DNA of 64,000 bases from JABDMH01 sp965223165. GTDB taxonomy: Bacteria > Bacteroidota > Bacteroidia > Chitinophagales > Saprospiraceae. The DNA lies in contig CBDCVQ010000015.1 of the NCBI GenBank assembly GCA_965223165.1, forward strand, positions 69,149 through 133,148, given 5' to 3'. The translations under genes were made by a program, and so were the position numbers. The stretch's first letter is position 1. Each line of letters opens with the position of its first letter. This document shows, in pieces, positions 45,196 to 54,264 of this stretch. The notes beneath the pieces are model-generated. The model was not told the origin of the DNA. It did not search any database and worked only from the letters and a program-made list of their open reading frames with translations.

Positions 45196-46755
45196 CTACT
45201 TCAGCTCTAGCCGCTCAATACGACCATATTCCTTGCCACGGATGGCTTCAAAGGCCGTGATCATTTCCTGAAGTTTGTCTGACTGCTGCTCGGCAAGATC
45301 GGTCTGTTGCCCGAGATCTGCGCGCAGGTCGAAGAGCTGAAAATCCGGTGCATTACCTAGCTCAATGTTTACATTCTTGTTGGCTGCCGGTCCGTCATAG
45401 GGCGGAATCAAGATCCAGGACCCTTGGCGGAATGCCGTACGTGTTGTGGCTTCGATAACCAGGTTTTCGCGCCCCTGCTTGGAGGTTCCCAACAGGACGT
45501 CCAGGAGATCTTGACTATCTCCCCCTGCAGTTGTCCCATCCACCAACGTGGCTAAAGAGGCCAGCAGATCCATCTGACATACCAGTGCATCGGACACACC
45601 GGGGTCGATCCGATCCTTCCAGTAGGTGATGAAGGGTACTCTTGTCCCTGCCTCGTACAAGCTATACTTACCGCCACGCAGCGGTCCTGCCGGCTTGTGA
45701 TCGCCCAATTTTTCCACGGCGTCGTCATAGTAACCATCATTGAGCACCGGGCCATTGTCACTGGACAAGACGACCAAGGTATTCTCGAGCAGGCCCTCTT
45801 CTTCCAGGGTCTTCATGAATTCGCCGATGCACCAATCTGCTTCCACGATCACATCTCCCCGGGGTCCCATGCCGGAGGTGCCTTCAAAGCGAGGATGTGG
45901 GGTACGGGGTACATGCGGCTGCTGTAGCGCGTAGTAGAGAAAAAACGGACCGTCTTTCTCCGCACGGACAAACGCATGCGCCTCCGCCAGAAAGTGATCG
46001 GCCATATCGATATCACTCCACTTGGCCGCCTCTCCCCCTTTCATGTAGCCGATCCGGGGAATACCGTTGACGATGCTGCTGTTGTGGCCGTGATGCCAGC
46101 GCATGGTGAGCAGCTCTGGATTGTCTTTGCCGGTCGGCTCACCCTCAAAGTTGTTGCGGTAGTCGATCTGGATGGGATCGTCCGGGTCCAATCCCACCAC
46201 GGTGCCATTTCGCAAGTATACGGTGGGTACTCGATCCTGCGTGGCCGCCATGATGTAGGCATAGTCGAAGCCGATCTCGTTGGGCCCAGGAGCCACCGGC
46301 TGATTCCAATCCACGCTTCCGTTGCCCAGACCCAAATGCCATTTGCCGACCACCCCTGTTCGATAGCCTTTGCTGCGCAGCATCTTCGGAATGGTCGCCT
46401 GTGCCGTATCAATGATCAGTGGTGCCGTGCCGGGCAAGATCTTGGCTGACTTGTTTCGCCATGGGTACACGCCAGTCAAGAGCGCATAGCGGCTGGGTGT
46501 GCAGGTAGCGGAGCTAGCATACGCATTGGTAAATCGCAGTCCCTCCCGGGCCAGGGCATCCATATGGGGTGTCGGCAGCGACGTGGCTCCATAGGCACCC
46601 ATATCACCGTACCCGAGATCATCCAGGTAGATCACAACGATGTTGGGAAGGGGCTCCTCAGGGTCAGGCGATTGGCACTGACAAAAAAAGACGAGGGCAA
46701 GGAGCAAGCTGCCCCTCATTAAGGATGTGAAAAGCGACTTTCTTGATCCGCTCAT
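45196..46755 (-). CDS. Sulfatase lipoprotein (arylsulfatase family)
   Basis: 519 residues from MSGSRKSLF; an open frame continues 69 codons upstream into the repeat array but is spurious. The signal peptide ends in lipobox FCQC, so the enzyme is lipid-anchored. Catalytic features: metal DD in YLDDLGYGDMGAYG, the formylglycine site C85-T-P-S-R followed by YALLTG, KWHLGLG and SSDNGP with DHKPAGPLRGGKYSLYEAGTRVPFI. Formylglycine formation needs a maturase encoded elsewhere. It probably desulfates an extracellular glycan. The neighbouring array occupies its upstream region from about 46830. Confidence 0.95.
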   Translation of the reverse strand: MSGSRKSLFTSLMRGSLLLALVFFCQCQSPDPEEPLPNIVVIYLDDLGYGDMGAYGATSLPTPHMDALAREGLRFTNAYASSATCTPSRYALLTGVYPWRNKSAKILPGTAPLIIDTAQATIPKMLRSKGYRTGVVGKWHLGLGNGSVDWNQPVAPGPNEIGFDYAYIMAATQDRVPTVYLRNGTVVGLDPDDPIQIDYRNNFEGEPTGKDNPELLTMRWHHGHNSSIVNGIPRIGYMKGGEAAKWSDIDMADHFLAEAHAFVRAEKDGPFFLYYALQQPHVPRTPHPRFEGTSGMGPRGDVIVEADWCIGEFMKTLEEEGLLENTLVVLSSDNGPVLNDGYYDDAVEKLGDHKPAGPLRGGKYSLYEAGTRVPFITYWKDRIDPGVSDALVCQMDLLASLATLVDGTTAGGDSQDLLDVLLGTSKQGRENLVIEATTRTAFRQGSWILIPPYDGPAANKNVNIELGNAPDFQLFDLRADLGQQTDLAEQQSDKLQEMITAFEAIRGKEYGRIERLELK

Positions 46756-46829
46756 TCTGCGCTGTATTTGATCATCGCCCACCGGTGGCAGGCATGTGGA
46801 AGAAAAGATCACAATATACGGCGTCGCCC

Positions 46830-48960
46830 AGTTGATCCACAATGTCGTCCTCCGGTACATCGTCCAAATGGGTTGCTCGCCGATCTTCGCCGTCGCGCAG
46901 GGGCAGCCCTCCGCTCGAGCTCGTGCTGCCGTCAACCGGGGACCGGGGGACCGTCCGTCCAAATGGGTGGCTCGCCGATCTCTGCCGTCGCGCCGGGCCC
47001 GCCCTCAGCTCGCCGATCCGAAGTAGAATTGTGGAGCCGTTTAATTGGGTAGTCGTTGAGAGGGGCCCATTGCCGTGATCTACGTAGCGGTAGATCAAAG
47101 CGGTGCATCTCCATCGCCAATCACAAGCTTATATCCCCAATCAAGCTACCGTGTTGGTCATCCACCAGAGAAATCAGGCGAAGCTGCATTTTAAGTCTCA
47201 CGGTCGAGAGCTCGTGCTGCCGTCCACCGTCGACCGGGGGACCGTGCGTCCAAATGGGTGGCTCGCCGATCTCCCCTTCCCGCAGGGCCCTCACCCAGCT
47301 CGACGATCCAACGCAGAATTGTCGAGCCGTCAATTGTGTAGTTGTTGAGACCCCATTGCCGTGATCTGCGTAACATCTAAGTAGCGATAGATCAAAGCGG
47401 TGCCTCTCCATCGCCAATCACAAGCTTATATCCCCAATCAAGCTACCGTGTTGGTCATCCACCAGAGAAATCAGGCGAAGCTGCATTTTGAGTCTCATGG
47501 TCGAGAGCTCGTGCTGCCGTCCACCGTCCGCCGTCGACCGGGGGACCGGCCGTCCAAATGGGTGGCTCGCCGATCTCCCCTTCCCGCAGGGCCCTCACCC
47601 AGCTCGACGATCCAACGCAGAATTGTCGAGCCGTCAATTGTGTAGTTGTTGAGACCCCATTGCCGTGATCTGCGTAAAATCTAACTAGCGGTAGGTCAAG
47701 CAGTGCATCACCATCGCCAATCACAATCTTATATCCCCCAATCAAGCTACCGTGTTGGTCATCCACCAGAGAAATCAGGCGAAGCTGCATTTTGAGTCTC
47801 ATGGTCGAGAGCTCGTGCTGCCGTCCACCGTCCGCCGTCGACCGGGGGACCGTCCGTCCAAATGTGCGGCTCGCCGATCTTCGCCGTCGCGCAGGGGCAG
47901 CCCTCCGCTCGACGATGCGAAGTAGAATTGTGGAGCCGTTTAATTGTGTAGTTGTTGAGAGGGGGCCCATTGCCGTGAGCTACGTAACATCTAAGTAGCG
48001 GTAGATCAAAGCGGTGCATCTCCATCGCCAATCACAAGCTTATATCCCCAATCAAGCTACCGCGTTCGTCATCCACCAGAGCAATCAGGCGAAGTAACAT
48101 TGAGCCTCATGGTCGAGAGCTCGTGCTGCCGTCCGCCGTCGACCGGGGGACCGTCCGTCCTAATGGGTGGCTCGCCGATCTCCCCTTCCCGCAGGGCCCT
48201 CACCCAGCTCGACGATCCAACGCAGAATTGTCGAGCCGTCAATTGTGTAGTTGGTGAGAGGGGGGCCATTGCCGTGATCTACGTAACATCTAAGTAGCGG
48301 TAGATCAAAGCGGTGCATCTCCATCGCCAATCACAATCTTATATCCCCCAATCAAGCTACCGTGTTGGTCATCCACCAGAGAAATCAGGCGAAGCTGCAT
48401 TTTGAGTCTCATGGTCGAGAGCTCGTGCTGCCGTCCACCGTCCGCCGTCGACCGGGGGACCGTCCGTCCAAATGGGTGGCTCGCCGATCTCTGCCGTCGC
48501 GCCGGGCCCGCCCTCAGCTCGACGATCCGAAGCAGAGTTGTGGAGCCGTTTGATTGGGTAGTTGTTGAGAGGGGGCCATTGCTGTCATCTGCCTAACATC
48601 TAAGTAGCGGTACATCAAGCGGTGCATCTCCATCGCCAATCGCAAGCTTATATCCCCAATCAAGCGTCCGTGTTGGTCATCCACTAGAGAAATCAGGCGA
48701 AGCTGCGTTTTGAGTCTCATGGTCGAGAGCTCGTGCTGCCGTCCACCGTCCGCCGTCGACCGGGGGACCGTCCGTCCAAATGGGTCGCTCGCCGATCTCT
48801 GCCCTCACGCCGGGCCTGCCCTCAGCTCGACGATCCAACGCAGAATTGTCGAGCCGTCAATTGTGTAGTTGGTGAGACCCCATTGCCGTGATCTGCGTAA
48901 AATCTAACTAGCGGTAGATCGGAGCGGTGCATCACCATCGCCAATCACAATCTGCTATCC
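46830..48960. repeat. Tandem array 4: about seven units of ~303 bp
   Basis: The whole gap between the divergent sulfatase and amidohydrolase genes. GAGCTCGTGCTGCCGTC recurs near 46917, 47210, 47508, 47811, 48118, 48419 and 48727 (periods 293-308). GTCATCCACCAGAGAAATC recurs at similar spacing, and the first copy is incomplete. Units carry a short internal length polymorphism (CCACCGTCCGCCGTCGAC against CCACCGTCGAC), i.e. loss or gain of a ~7-bp step. Open frames across it repeat the unit only. Confidence 0.93.
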
Positions 48961-49112
48961 CCAATCAATTCTACGCAGCGGATTTTCCACCAAAAAGAGA
49001 ATACGACGGTACAAATAGCTCTCCCCCTTGCGATGACCCTAAAACCGTCTGACATTTGCTAACCAAAAAGAGGGCATAGTCATATCTTCACGGTGTTAAA
49101 TAAAGTGGTTTT

Positions 49113-52100
49113 ATGAGAAAGCTAATCCTAGCCATCGTCCTTGTGACCATGGCTTCATCACCTATCTATACCCAGGACAAGAAGGATAAGTGGGATGTCT
49201 CCGACCCCGAAGGAGACTGGAATTGGGAAGAAGTCACCTTTGAAACAACCGAAGGCACCTGGATGAGTGTCGACGTCAGTCCGGATGGCCAAACCATCGT
49301 CTTCGACATGCTGGGCGACATCTATTCGATGTCGATCAACGGAGGTGCGGCCGAGCCGCTGCGTACCGGGGTGGCCTGGGAGGTGCAGCCACGGTTTAGC
49401 CCGGACGGTAGTCAGATCCTCTTTACCAGTGATGCCGGTGGCGCTGATAACGTCTGGGTCATGCAGTCCGATGGCACCGATGCCAAGCAGGTCACGAAGG
49501 AGAGTTTTCGCCTGGTCAACAATGGTATTTGGACCCCGGACGGGCAGTATGTCATCGCCCGCAAGCACTTCACGAGTGGACGTTCTCTGGGAGCGGGCGA
49601 AATGTGGATGTTCCACATCAGTGGTGGCCAAGGCGTCCAATTGACCAAGCGCAAGAACGATCAGCAGGATGTCAATGAGCCCAGCCTCTCGCCGGATGGA
49701 CGGTATCTCTACTTTAGTGAAGATGTCTACCCCGGCGGATACTTTCAGTACAACAAGAATCCCAATAGCCAGATCTATGTGATCAAACGATACGATCGTG
49801 AACGGGGTGATCTGCGTACGTTCCTATCTGGGCCGGGAGGTGCTTTTCGGCCAGAGGCGTCACCCGACGGAAAGAAATTGGCGTTCCTCAAGCGCATTCG
49901 CACCAAGACCGTGCTCTGCATTTACGATCTGGAAACCGGTATGGAGCACGCGCTGTTTGACCGGTTGAGTAAGGATCAGCAAGAGGCCTGGGCCATTTTT
50001 GGGGTGTATCCGGGGTTTGATTGGACCCCTGAGAGCGATGCATTAGTTATCCAGGGCTTGGGCAAGATCTGGCACGTGCCGCTCGACGGCGAAGCCGCCC
50101 CTATCCCCTTCTCAGTCGAGGTCAAGACCCAGGTGGCAGAGACCATCCAGGTACGCAACGATGCCTTCCAGGATGCCTTTCAGAGCAAGGTGATCCGCCA
50201 TGCCGTCACCTCCCCGGATGAACAAACCCTCGTATTTCACGCCGTGGGACACCTATGGAAAAAAGAGCTACCAGACGGCACACCGCAACGGCTGACCAAC
50301 TCCAGCGATTTTGAATCCGAGCCGAGCTTCTCCCCCGATGGGCAGACGCTGGCTTATGTGACCTGGGATGACGAGTCCATGGGGCGCATCAAGACCTTAC
50401 ATCTGGCCGATGGGACGTCCACTACGATTCTGGATGAGCCGGGCATCTACCGGACGCCCACGTTTTCTCCCGATGGGCAGTCCATTGTGTACCGCAAGGA
50501 CGGGGGCAACAGTCATCAGGGCTACGTCCACTGCCTTGAGCCGGGCATCTATGTGATCCCCAGTGAAGGGGGGGCAACTCGCTTGGTGACGCCACAAGGT
50601 GAATACCCAGTCTTCAGCGCAGATGGCGAGCGCATCTTCTATCAGGCGGGTGGATACATTTTTGGTAGCCTCACCAAGACTTTCGCCAGTGTCAATCTCG
50701 ATGGCAAGGACAAAAAAGAGCATTTTGACGGGAAGTACATCCAACGCTACTCCCTCAGCCCGGACAACCAGTGGGTCGCTTGGTCTGAGCTCTACAAAGT
50801 CTACATCGCTCCCTACCCACAGATCGGACAAAAGGTGGGTATCACCAGCAAAACCAAAGCCGTACCGGTGGCCCAGGTGGGTCGCGACGCTGGCATTAAC
50901 ATTCACTGGTCTAAGGATAGTAAAAAGCTATTTTGGACACTGGGCCAGGAATACTTCTGCGACACTCTGACCGAACGCTTTCAGTTTCTCAATCAAGATC
51001 TGGACAGCCTGCCTCCCATCGACACAGTAGGATTGTCCATCGATCTGTCCATCAACGCCGACCGACCAGAAGGCTTGGTAGCACTGACCAATGGACGAGT
51101 GATCACCATGGAGGGGGACGAGATCATTGAGCGGGGAACCGTGCTGATCGAAGGCAATGTCATCAAGGCCGTCGGTCGAAATGTGCGTATCCCTCGAGAA
51201 GCGCACCGGATAGATTGCACGGGGAAAACCATTATGCCAGGTATCATGGATGTCCATGCGCACAGCGGCAATTTTCGCTATGGACTTAGTCCAAAAAAGC
51301 AATGGGAGTACTATGCCAACCTGGCGTATGGCGTGACGACCAGCCACGACCCCTCCGCCAATACGGAAATGGTGTTTGCCCAAAGCGAGCTGATCAAAGC
51401 GGGCAAGATGGTAGGGCCGCGCCTCTTTAGCACGGGCACCATCCTGTACGGAGCGGACGGCGACTTCAAGGCCGTGGTCAATAGCCTCGACGATGCCCGC
51501 AGCGCCATTCGACGCACGAAGGCCTATGGCGCCTTCTCCGTGAAGAGCTACAATCAACCCCGCCGCAATCAACGGCAGCAGGTCATACAGGCTGCCAGGG
51601 AGCAAGGTATCCTGGTCATGCCGGAAGGAGGCTCCTTCTTCAATCACAATCTCAGTATGGTCGCAGACGGGCACACCGGCGTCGAGCACAATCTGCCTGT
51701 CGTGCCCCTCTATCGGGATGTGGTACAGTTCTGGGCAAGCACCAAGGCCCACAATACACCGACCCTAGTGGTCAACTACGGCAGCGTCACGGGCGAGTAC
51801 TACTGGTACCAGCACACCAACGTGTGGGAAAAGGAACGGCTACTAAGCTTTACCCCCCGAGGTGTGGTGGACAGCCGATCGCGACATCGCACTATGCTAC
51901 CGGAACAGGAGTATATCAATGGCCATATCCTCACCTCTCAGTCACTCAAGAAACTGGCAGACGCGGGCGTCAAGATTAACCTCGGCGCGCACGGCCAGCT
52001 ACAGGGCCTCGGGGCCCACTGGGAGCTGTGGATGCTAGAACAAGGGGGCATGAGCAATTTGCAGGCCCTGCAGTGTGCCACCATCAATGGAGCCATCTAT

Positions 52101-52379
52101 CTAGGTATGGATCATCAGCTGGGGTCGCTCAAAGCGGGCAAGCTCGCTGACGTGATCGTGATCGACGGCAATCCACTGGAGGACATTCGTGACACCGAAA
52201 ACGTCGAGTTAACCATCTTGAATGGCCGGGTCTACGACGCAGCCACCATGAACGAAATCGGCAATTACGATCGCCCCCGCACCCAGTTCTACTTTGAAAA
52301 ACCGGGCAGCGGCAATGGCTACCCATACTTCCTGGAGACAAACAGCTTCATGCGCCCAACTTGTTGTATGCGAGGATAA
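49113..52379 (+). CDS. Secreted beta-propeller (PD40/TolB-like) plus amidohydrolase protein
   Basis: 1088 residues with signal peptide MRKLILAIVLVTMASSPIYTQ. Residues ~50-640 hold TolB/WD40-like (PD40) blades: VSPDGQTIVFDMLGDIYSM, FSPDGSQILFTSDAGG, SLSPDGRYLYFSED, FSPDGQTLAYVTWDD. Residues ~660-1060 are an amidohydrolase: GRVITMEGDEIIERGTVLIEGNVIKAVG, the metal motif IMPGIMDVHAHSG (DxHxH), GHTGVEHN, and GSLKAGKLADVIVIDGNPLEDI. It is probably an exported hydrolase of imide, amide or peptide-like substrates; the fused propeller may bind substrate or oligomerise. This fusion is known in Bacteroidota. Confidence 0.92.
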   Translation: MRKLILAIVLVTMASSPIYTQDKKDKWDVSDPEGDWNWEEVTFETTEGTWMSVDVSPDGQTIVFDMLGDIYSMSINGGAAEPLRTGVAWEVQPRFSPDGSQILFTSDAGGADNVWVMQSDGTDAKQVTKESFRLVNNGIWTPDGQYVIARKHFTSGRSLGAGEMWMFHISGGQGVQLTKRKNDQQDVNEPSLSPDGRYLYFSEDVYPGGYFQYNKNPNSQIYVIKRYDRERGDLRTFLSGPGGAFRPEASPDGKKLAFLKRIRTKTVLCIYDLETGMEHALFDRLSKDQQEAWAIFGVYPGFDWTPESDALVIQGLGKIWHVPLDGEAAPIPFSVEVKTQVAETIQVRNDAFQDAFQSKVIRHAVTSPDEQTLVFHAVGHLWKKELPDGTPQRLTNSSDFESEPSFSPDGQTLAYVTWDDESMGRIKTLHLADGTSTTILDEPGIYRTPTFSPDGQSIVYRKDGGNSHQGYVHCLEPGIYVIPSEGGATRLVTPQGEYPVFSADGERIFYQAGGYIFGSLTKTFASVNLDGKDKKEHFDGKYIQRYSLSPDNQWVAWSELYKVYIAPYPQIGQKVGITSKTKAVPVAQVGRDAGINIHWSKDSKKLFWTLGQEYFCDTLTERFQFLNQDLDSLPPIDTVGLSIDLSINADRPEGLVALTNGRVITMEGDEIIERGTVLIEGNVIKAVGRNVRIPREAHRIDCTGKTIMPGIMDVHAHSGNFRYGLSPKKQWEYYANLAYGVTTSHDPSANTEMVFAQSELIKAGKMVGPRLFSTGTILYGADGDFKAVVNSLDDARSAIRRTKAYGAFSVKSYNQPRRNQRQQVIQAAREQGILVMPEGGSFFNHNLSMVADGHTGVEHNLPVVPLYRDVVQFWASTKAHNTPTLVVNYGSVTGEYYWYQHTNVWEKERLLSFTPRGVVDSRSRHRTMLPEQEYINGHILTSQSLKKLADAGVKINLGAHGQLQGLGAHWELWMLEQGGMSNLQALQCATINGAIYLGMDHQLGSLKAGKLADVIVIDGNPLEDIRDTENVELTILNGRVYDAATMNEIGNYDRPRTQFYFEKPGSGNGYPYFLETNSFMRPTCCMRG

Positions 52380-52403
52380 AGGTATCCTCCCCTTTGCGCC
52401 ATG

Positions 52404-52670
52404 GGGGTCCAATCGGCTACGTGCGATGGAAACAGATCAACCAAGATCCAACACCAAATCGCAACAACCCTCTTCGGCCCTCGTAACTTTGTGGCCCAAC
52501 CGACTACGTGTGATGGAGACGGTTCAAGGAGAATCCAACACCAAATCGCAACAACCCATCTTTGTACCTTCGCGCCGCCGTGGCCCAACCGGCTACGTGC
52601 GATGGAAACAGCGCCACCAGAATCAAGCGCTAGATCGCACCACCCCTCTTCGTGCCCTCGTGCCTTCTAT
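52404..52670. repeat. Tandem array 5: three units of ~87 bp
   Basis: Three copies of a unit with the landmark CGGCTACGTGCGATGGA (52415, 52501 variant, 52589) and AATCCAACACCAAATCGCAA, period 86-88 bp, directly after the amidohydrolase gene. The third copy is the most diverged. Confidence 0.88.
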
Positions 52671-52744
52671 GTTGAAAAACAAGCACAGGGACCGGAAATT
52701 AAGCGATTTTATGGCTTTTCTCTCGTAGATGCTGTTTAGGGGGC

Positions 52745-53070
52745 AATAGGAGTTTTTGTCAAGGCCGGAGCGAAGCGGAGTTCATATAGCCTTGACTAAC
52801 ACGAGTAGCGCCCCTAGCTTTGCTTGGGAGTGAAAAACTACTGCTCTTACCTTTTATTTTGATACCTCTCAGTCACCTCTTCAATCAATCTTCTATCAGC
52901 GGTCCACAATCTAATGTGGCTGCAATGCGATCTTCATATCAAAAAGATTGGGGGACGTAACCTTCGTGGAGCGGTCTTTCCATCTGATCACAGATAGGAT
53001 GCTGCAGTCACAAACTTCCGTTTGTTCCCCTTCTCATTTTCCAAGGTTTCTGATGTTATTCTTCCATGGA
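52745..53070 (-). ncRNA. Candidate bridge RNA region of the IS110-family element
   Basis: The long non-coding end lies 3' of the transposase, as in the IS1111 subgroup. On the transposase strand it can fold into several hairpins: ACAAAC-GGAA-GTTTGT, ATCTG-TGAT-CAGAT, CCACA-TTAGAT-TGTGG, an AGTAG...CTACT arm enclosing CCC-A-AGC/GCT-A-GGG, and a terminal GTCAAGGC...GCCTTGAC arm. A bridge RNA is expected here by family precedent. Guide loops are not resolved, except that CCACGAAGGT (52960-52969 complement) recurs in the flank. Speculative. Confidence 0.4.
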
Positions 53071-53077
53071 TGATACC

Positions 53078-54181
53078 TTACACTACAATACCTATTTCGT
53101 AACCGTGCCCATTGATTAAGATCGAGCGTACCCTACTGAGAAGCTTTCGCGCTATTCGTATGATTGCTTTATTTTTGGCCATAGCCTTTGTCAACTCGTT
53201 GAACTTCAGCAACAGAGCTGGATCCCTTCTGATCGCTTGCCATGAGGCTTCTATTAACATAATCTTCAATTCTCGTCTTCCTCGTTTTAGCAGTTTACCT
53301 GTTCGAATCTTGTCCCCCGAATTGTGCATACTGGGTACTAAGCCTATATAATTATTTAACTGGTCCAATCTTCGGAACCTTCTCACATCACCCAACTGAA
53401 CCAAGATGTGCATTGCTGTCACTGGACCGATTCCAGGCACGGTCAACAGTAGTTTAAAATTCTTTTGATATCTGGGTTGCTGGGATAGTTCTCCGAGCTG
53501 TCTGTTCAGCTTCAGCAACTCCATCCTTTGTACTTCCCCTAATGACAGATAGTTATCCAGGGTCTGTCGCAAACTCGGCTGATCTATGCTCAACTCCTTC
53601 AACCATCGGGTGTAAGCCTTGGACCAGTGCCGTGACCTGTTGCCCGTCAAATTATCTGGAAGCTGTATACCAAATTGCATCAGTAGAGACTTTATCCTGT
53701 GCTTTGTCCGCGCAACCTCTCGGGATATCCTAAATCGCTGACGTACTAAGGCCCGGTCTGCCTCTAGCTGCCGATCAGGTACGTCCACATAGCTCATTTC
53801 TCTACTCCTTAACATCCTGGCCAACTTCCGGCTATCGCTCCTATCTGTCTTTTGACCCTTCTCCTTCTGTGTGGTAGGTACATCTGCTGCGTGCACCACT
53901 TCACATGACACACCCAGATCTCTAAGTCGTCTACAGGCTCCAAAGCCGCTGAAACCCGCTTCATACACTGCCTTATAATCGCCTCCAGGAAAATGCCGCT
54001 TCAGATATGAGGCCAATAACTCCGAATCTGGATTCTGACTATAACTCCTGTGTTCTAGACTCTCGGTCAGTATGGTGACCTTCCAGCTCTTCTTGTGACA
54101 ATCAATCCCTACATAGATCTTTTGTCCCTCAAATGAATTCTCGCTAACTTTCTTTCGCATAAGTTGAAACTTTACGGTCAA
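53078..54181 (-). CDS. IS110 family transposase
   Basis: 367 residues. The N-terminal DEDD RuvC-like domain starts IYVGIDCHKKSWKVTIL (first Asp), YKAVYEAGFSGFGACRRL (Glu) and KTDRSDSRKLARML (Asp pair). The C-terminal transposase_20 domain has LLTVPGIGPVTAMHILVQLGDVRRF...LNNYIGLVPSMHNSG with the family's catalytic Ser region (PSMHNSGDKIRTGKL). Full length and intact, so the element could be active. Starts are ATG 54181 or the in-frame MRKKVSEN 21 bp later. G+C content and codon use look lower than in the neighbours, fitting recent arrival. Confidence 0.95.
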   Translation of the reverse strand: MTVKFQLMRKKVSENSFEGQKIYVGIDCHKKSWKVTILTESLEHRSYSQNPDSELLASYLKRHFPGGDYKAVYEAGFSGFGACRRLRDLGVSCEVVHAADVPTTQKEKGQKTDRSDSRKLARMLRSREMSYVDVPDRQLEADRALVRQRFRISREVARTKHRIKSLLMQFGIQLPDNLTGNRSRHWSKAYTRWLKELSIDQPSLRQTLDNYLSLGEVQRMELLKLNRQLGELSQQPRYQKNFKLLLTVPGIGPVTAMHILVQLGDVRRFRRLDQLNNYIGLVPSMHNSGDKIRTGKLLKRGRRELKIMLIEASWQAIRRDPALLLKFNELTKAMAKNKAIIRIARKLLSRVRSILINGHGYEIGIVV

Positions 54182-54264
54182 TTAATCTTTTGTCAATTCT
54201 TAATTTACCGATTTCAGCTTATGCCTTTTTTCAAACATACCACCTTCGTGGCCACCTCCCCCAC

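Larger units (their letters stand above)
52740..54241 (-). mobile_element. IS110-family insertion sequence (approximate ends)
   Basis: About 1.5 kb between the amidohydrolase array and an ABC permease, holding one transposase, a ~340-bp 3' non-coding end and a short 5' end. TTTTGTCAA recurs near both ends (52754-52762 and 54188-54196). IS110 elements lack classical inverted repeats and duplicate little or no target, so the exact ends are inferred. The right limit is placed where a 10-nt match to the non-coding region begins in the flank. Confidence 0.75.

Noticed and set aside
46768..48720. Many overlapping frames on both strands in array 4, and the 69-codon upstream extension of the sulfatase
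   Set aside because: All lie in tandem repeats; the sulfatase has a clear signal peptide starting at 46755.
36262..48960. CRISPR array
   Set aside because: Units are 165-305 bp tandem copies without unique spacers and there are no cas genes.
52700..53030. Same-strand CAGCATC match between the IS non-coding region and the left flank as a second guide
   Set aside because: Only 7 nt, and in the orientation I would not expect for a right-target guide; likely chance.
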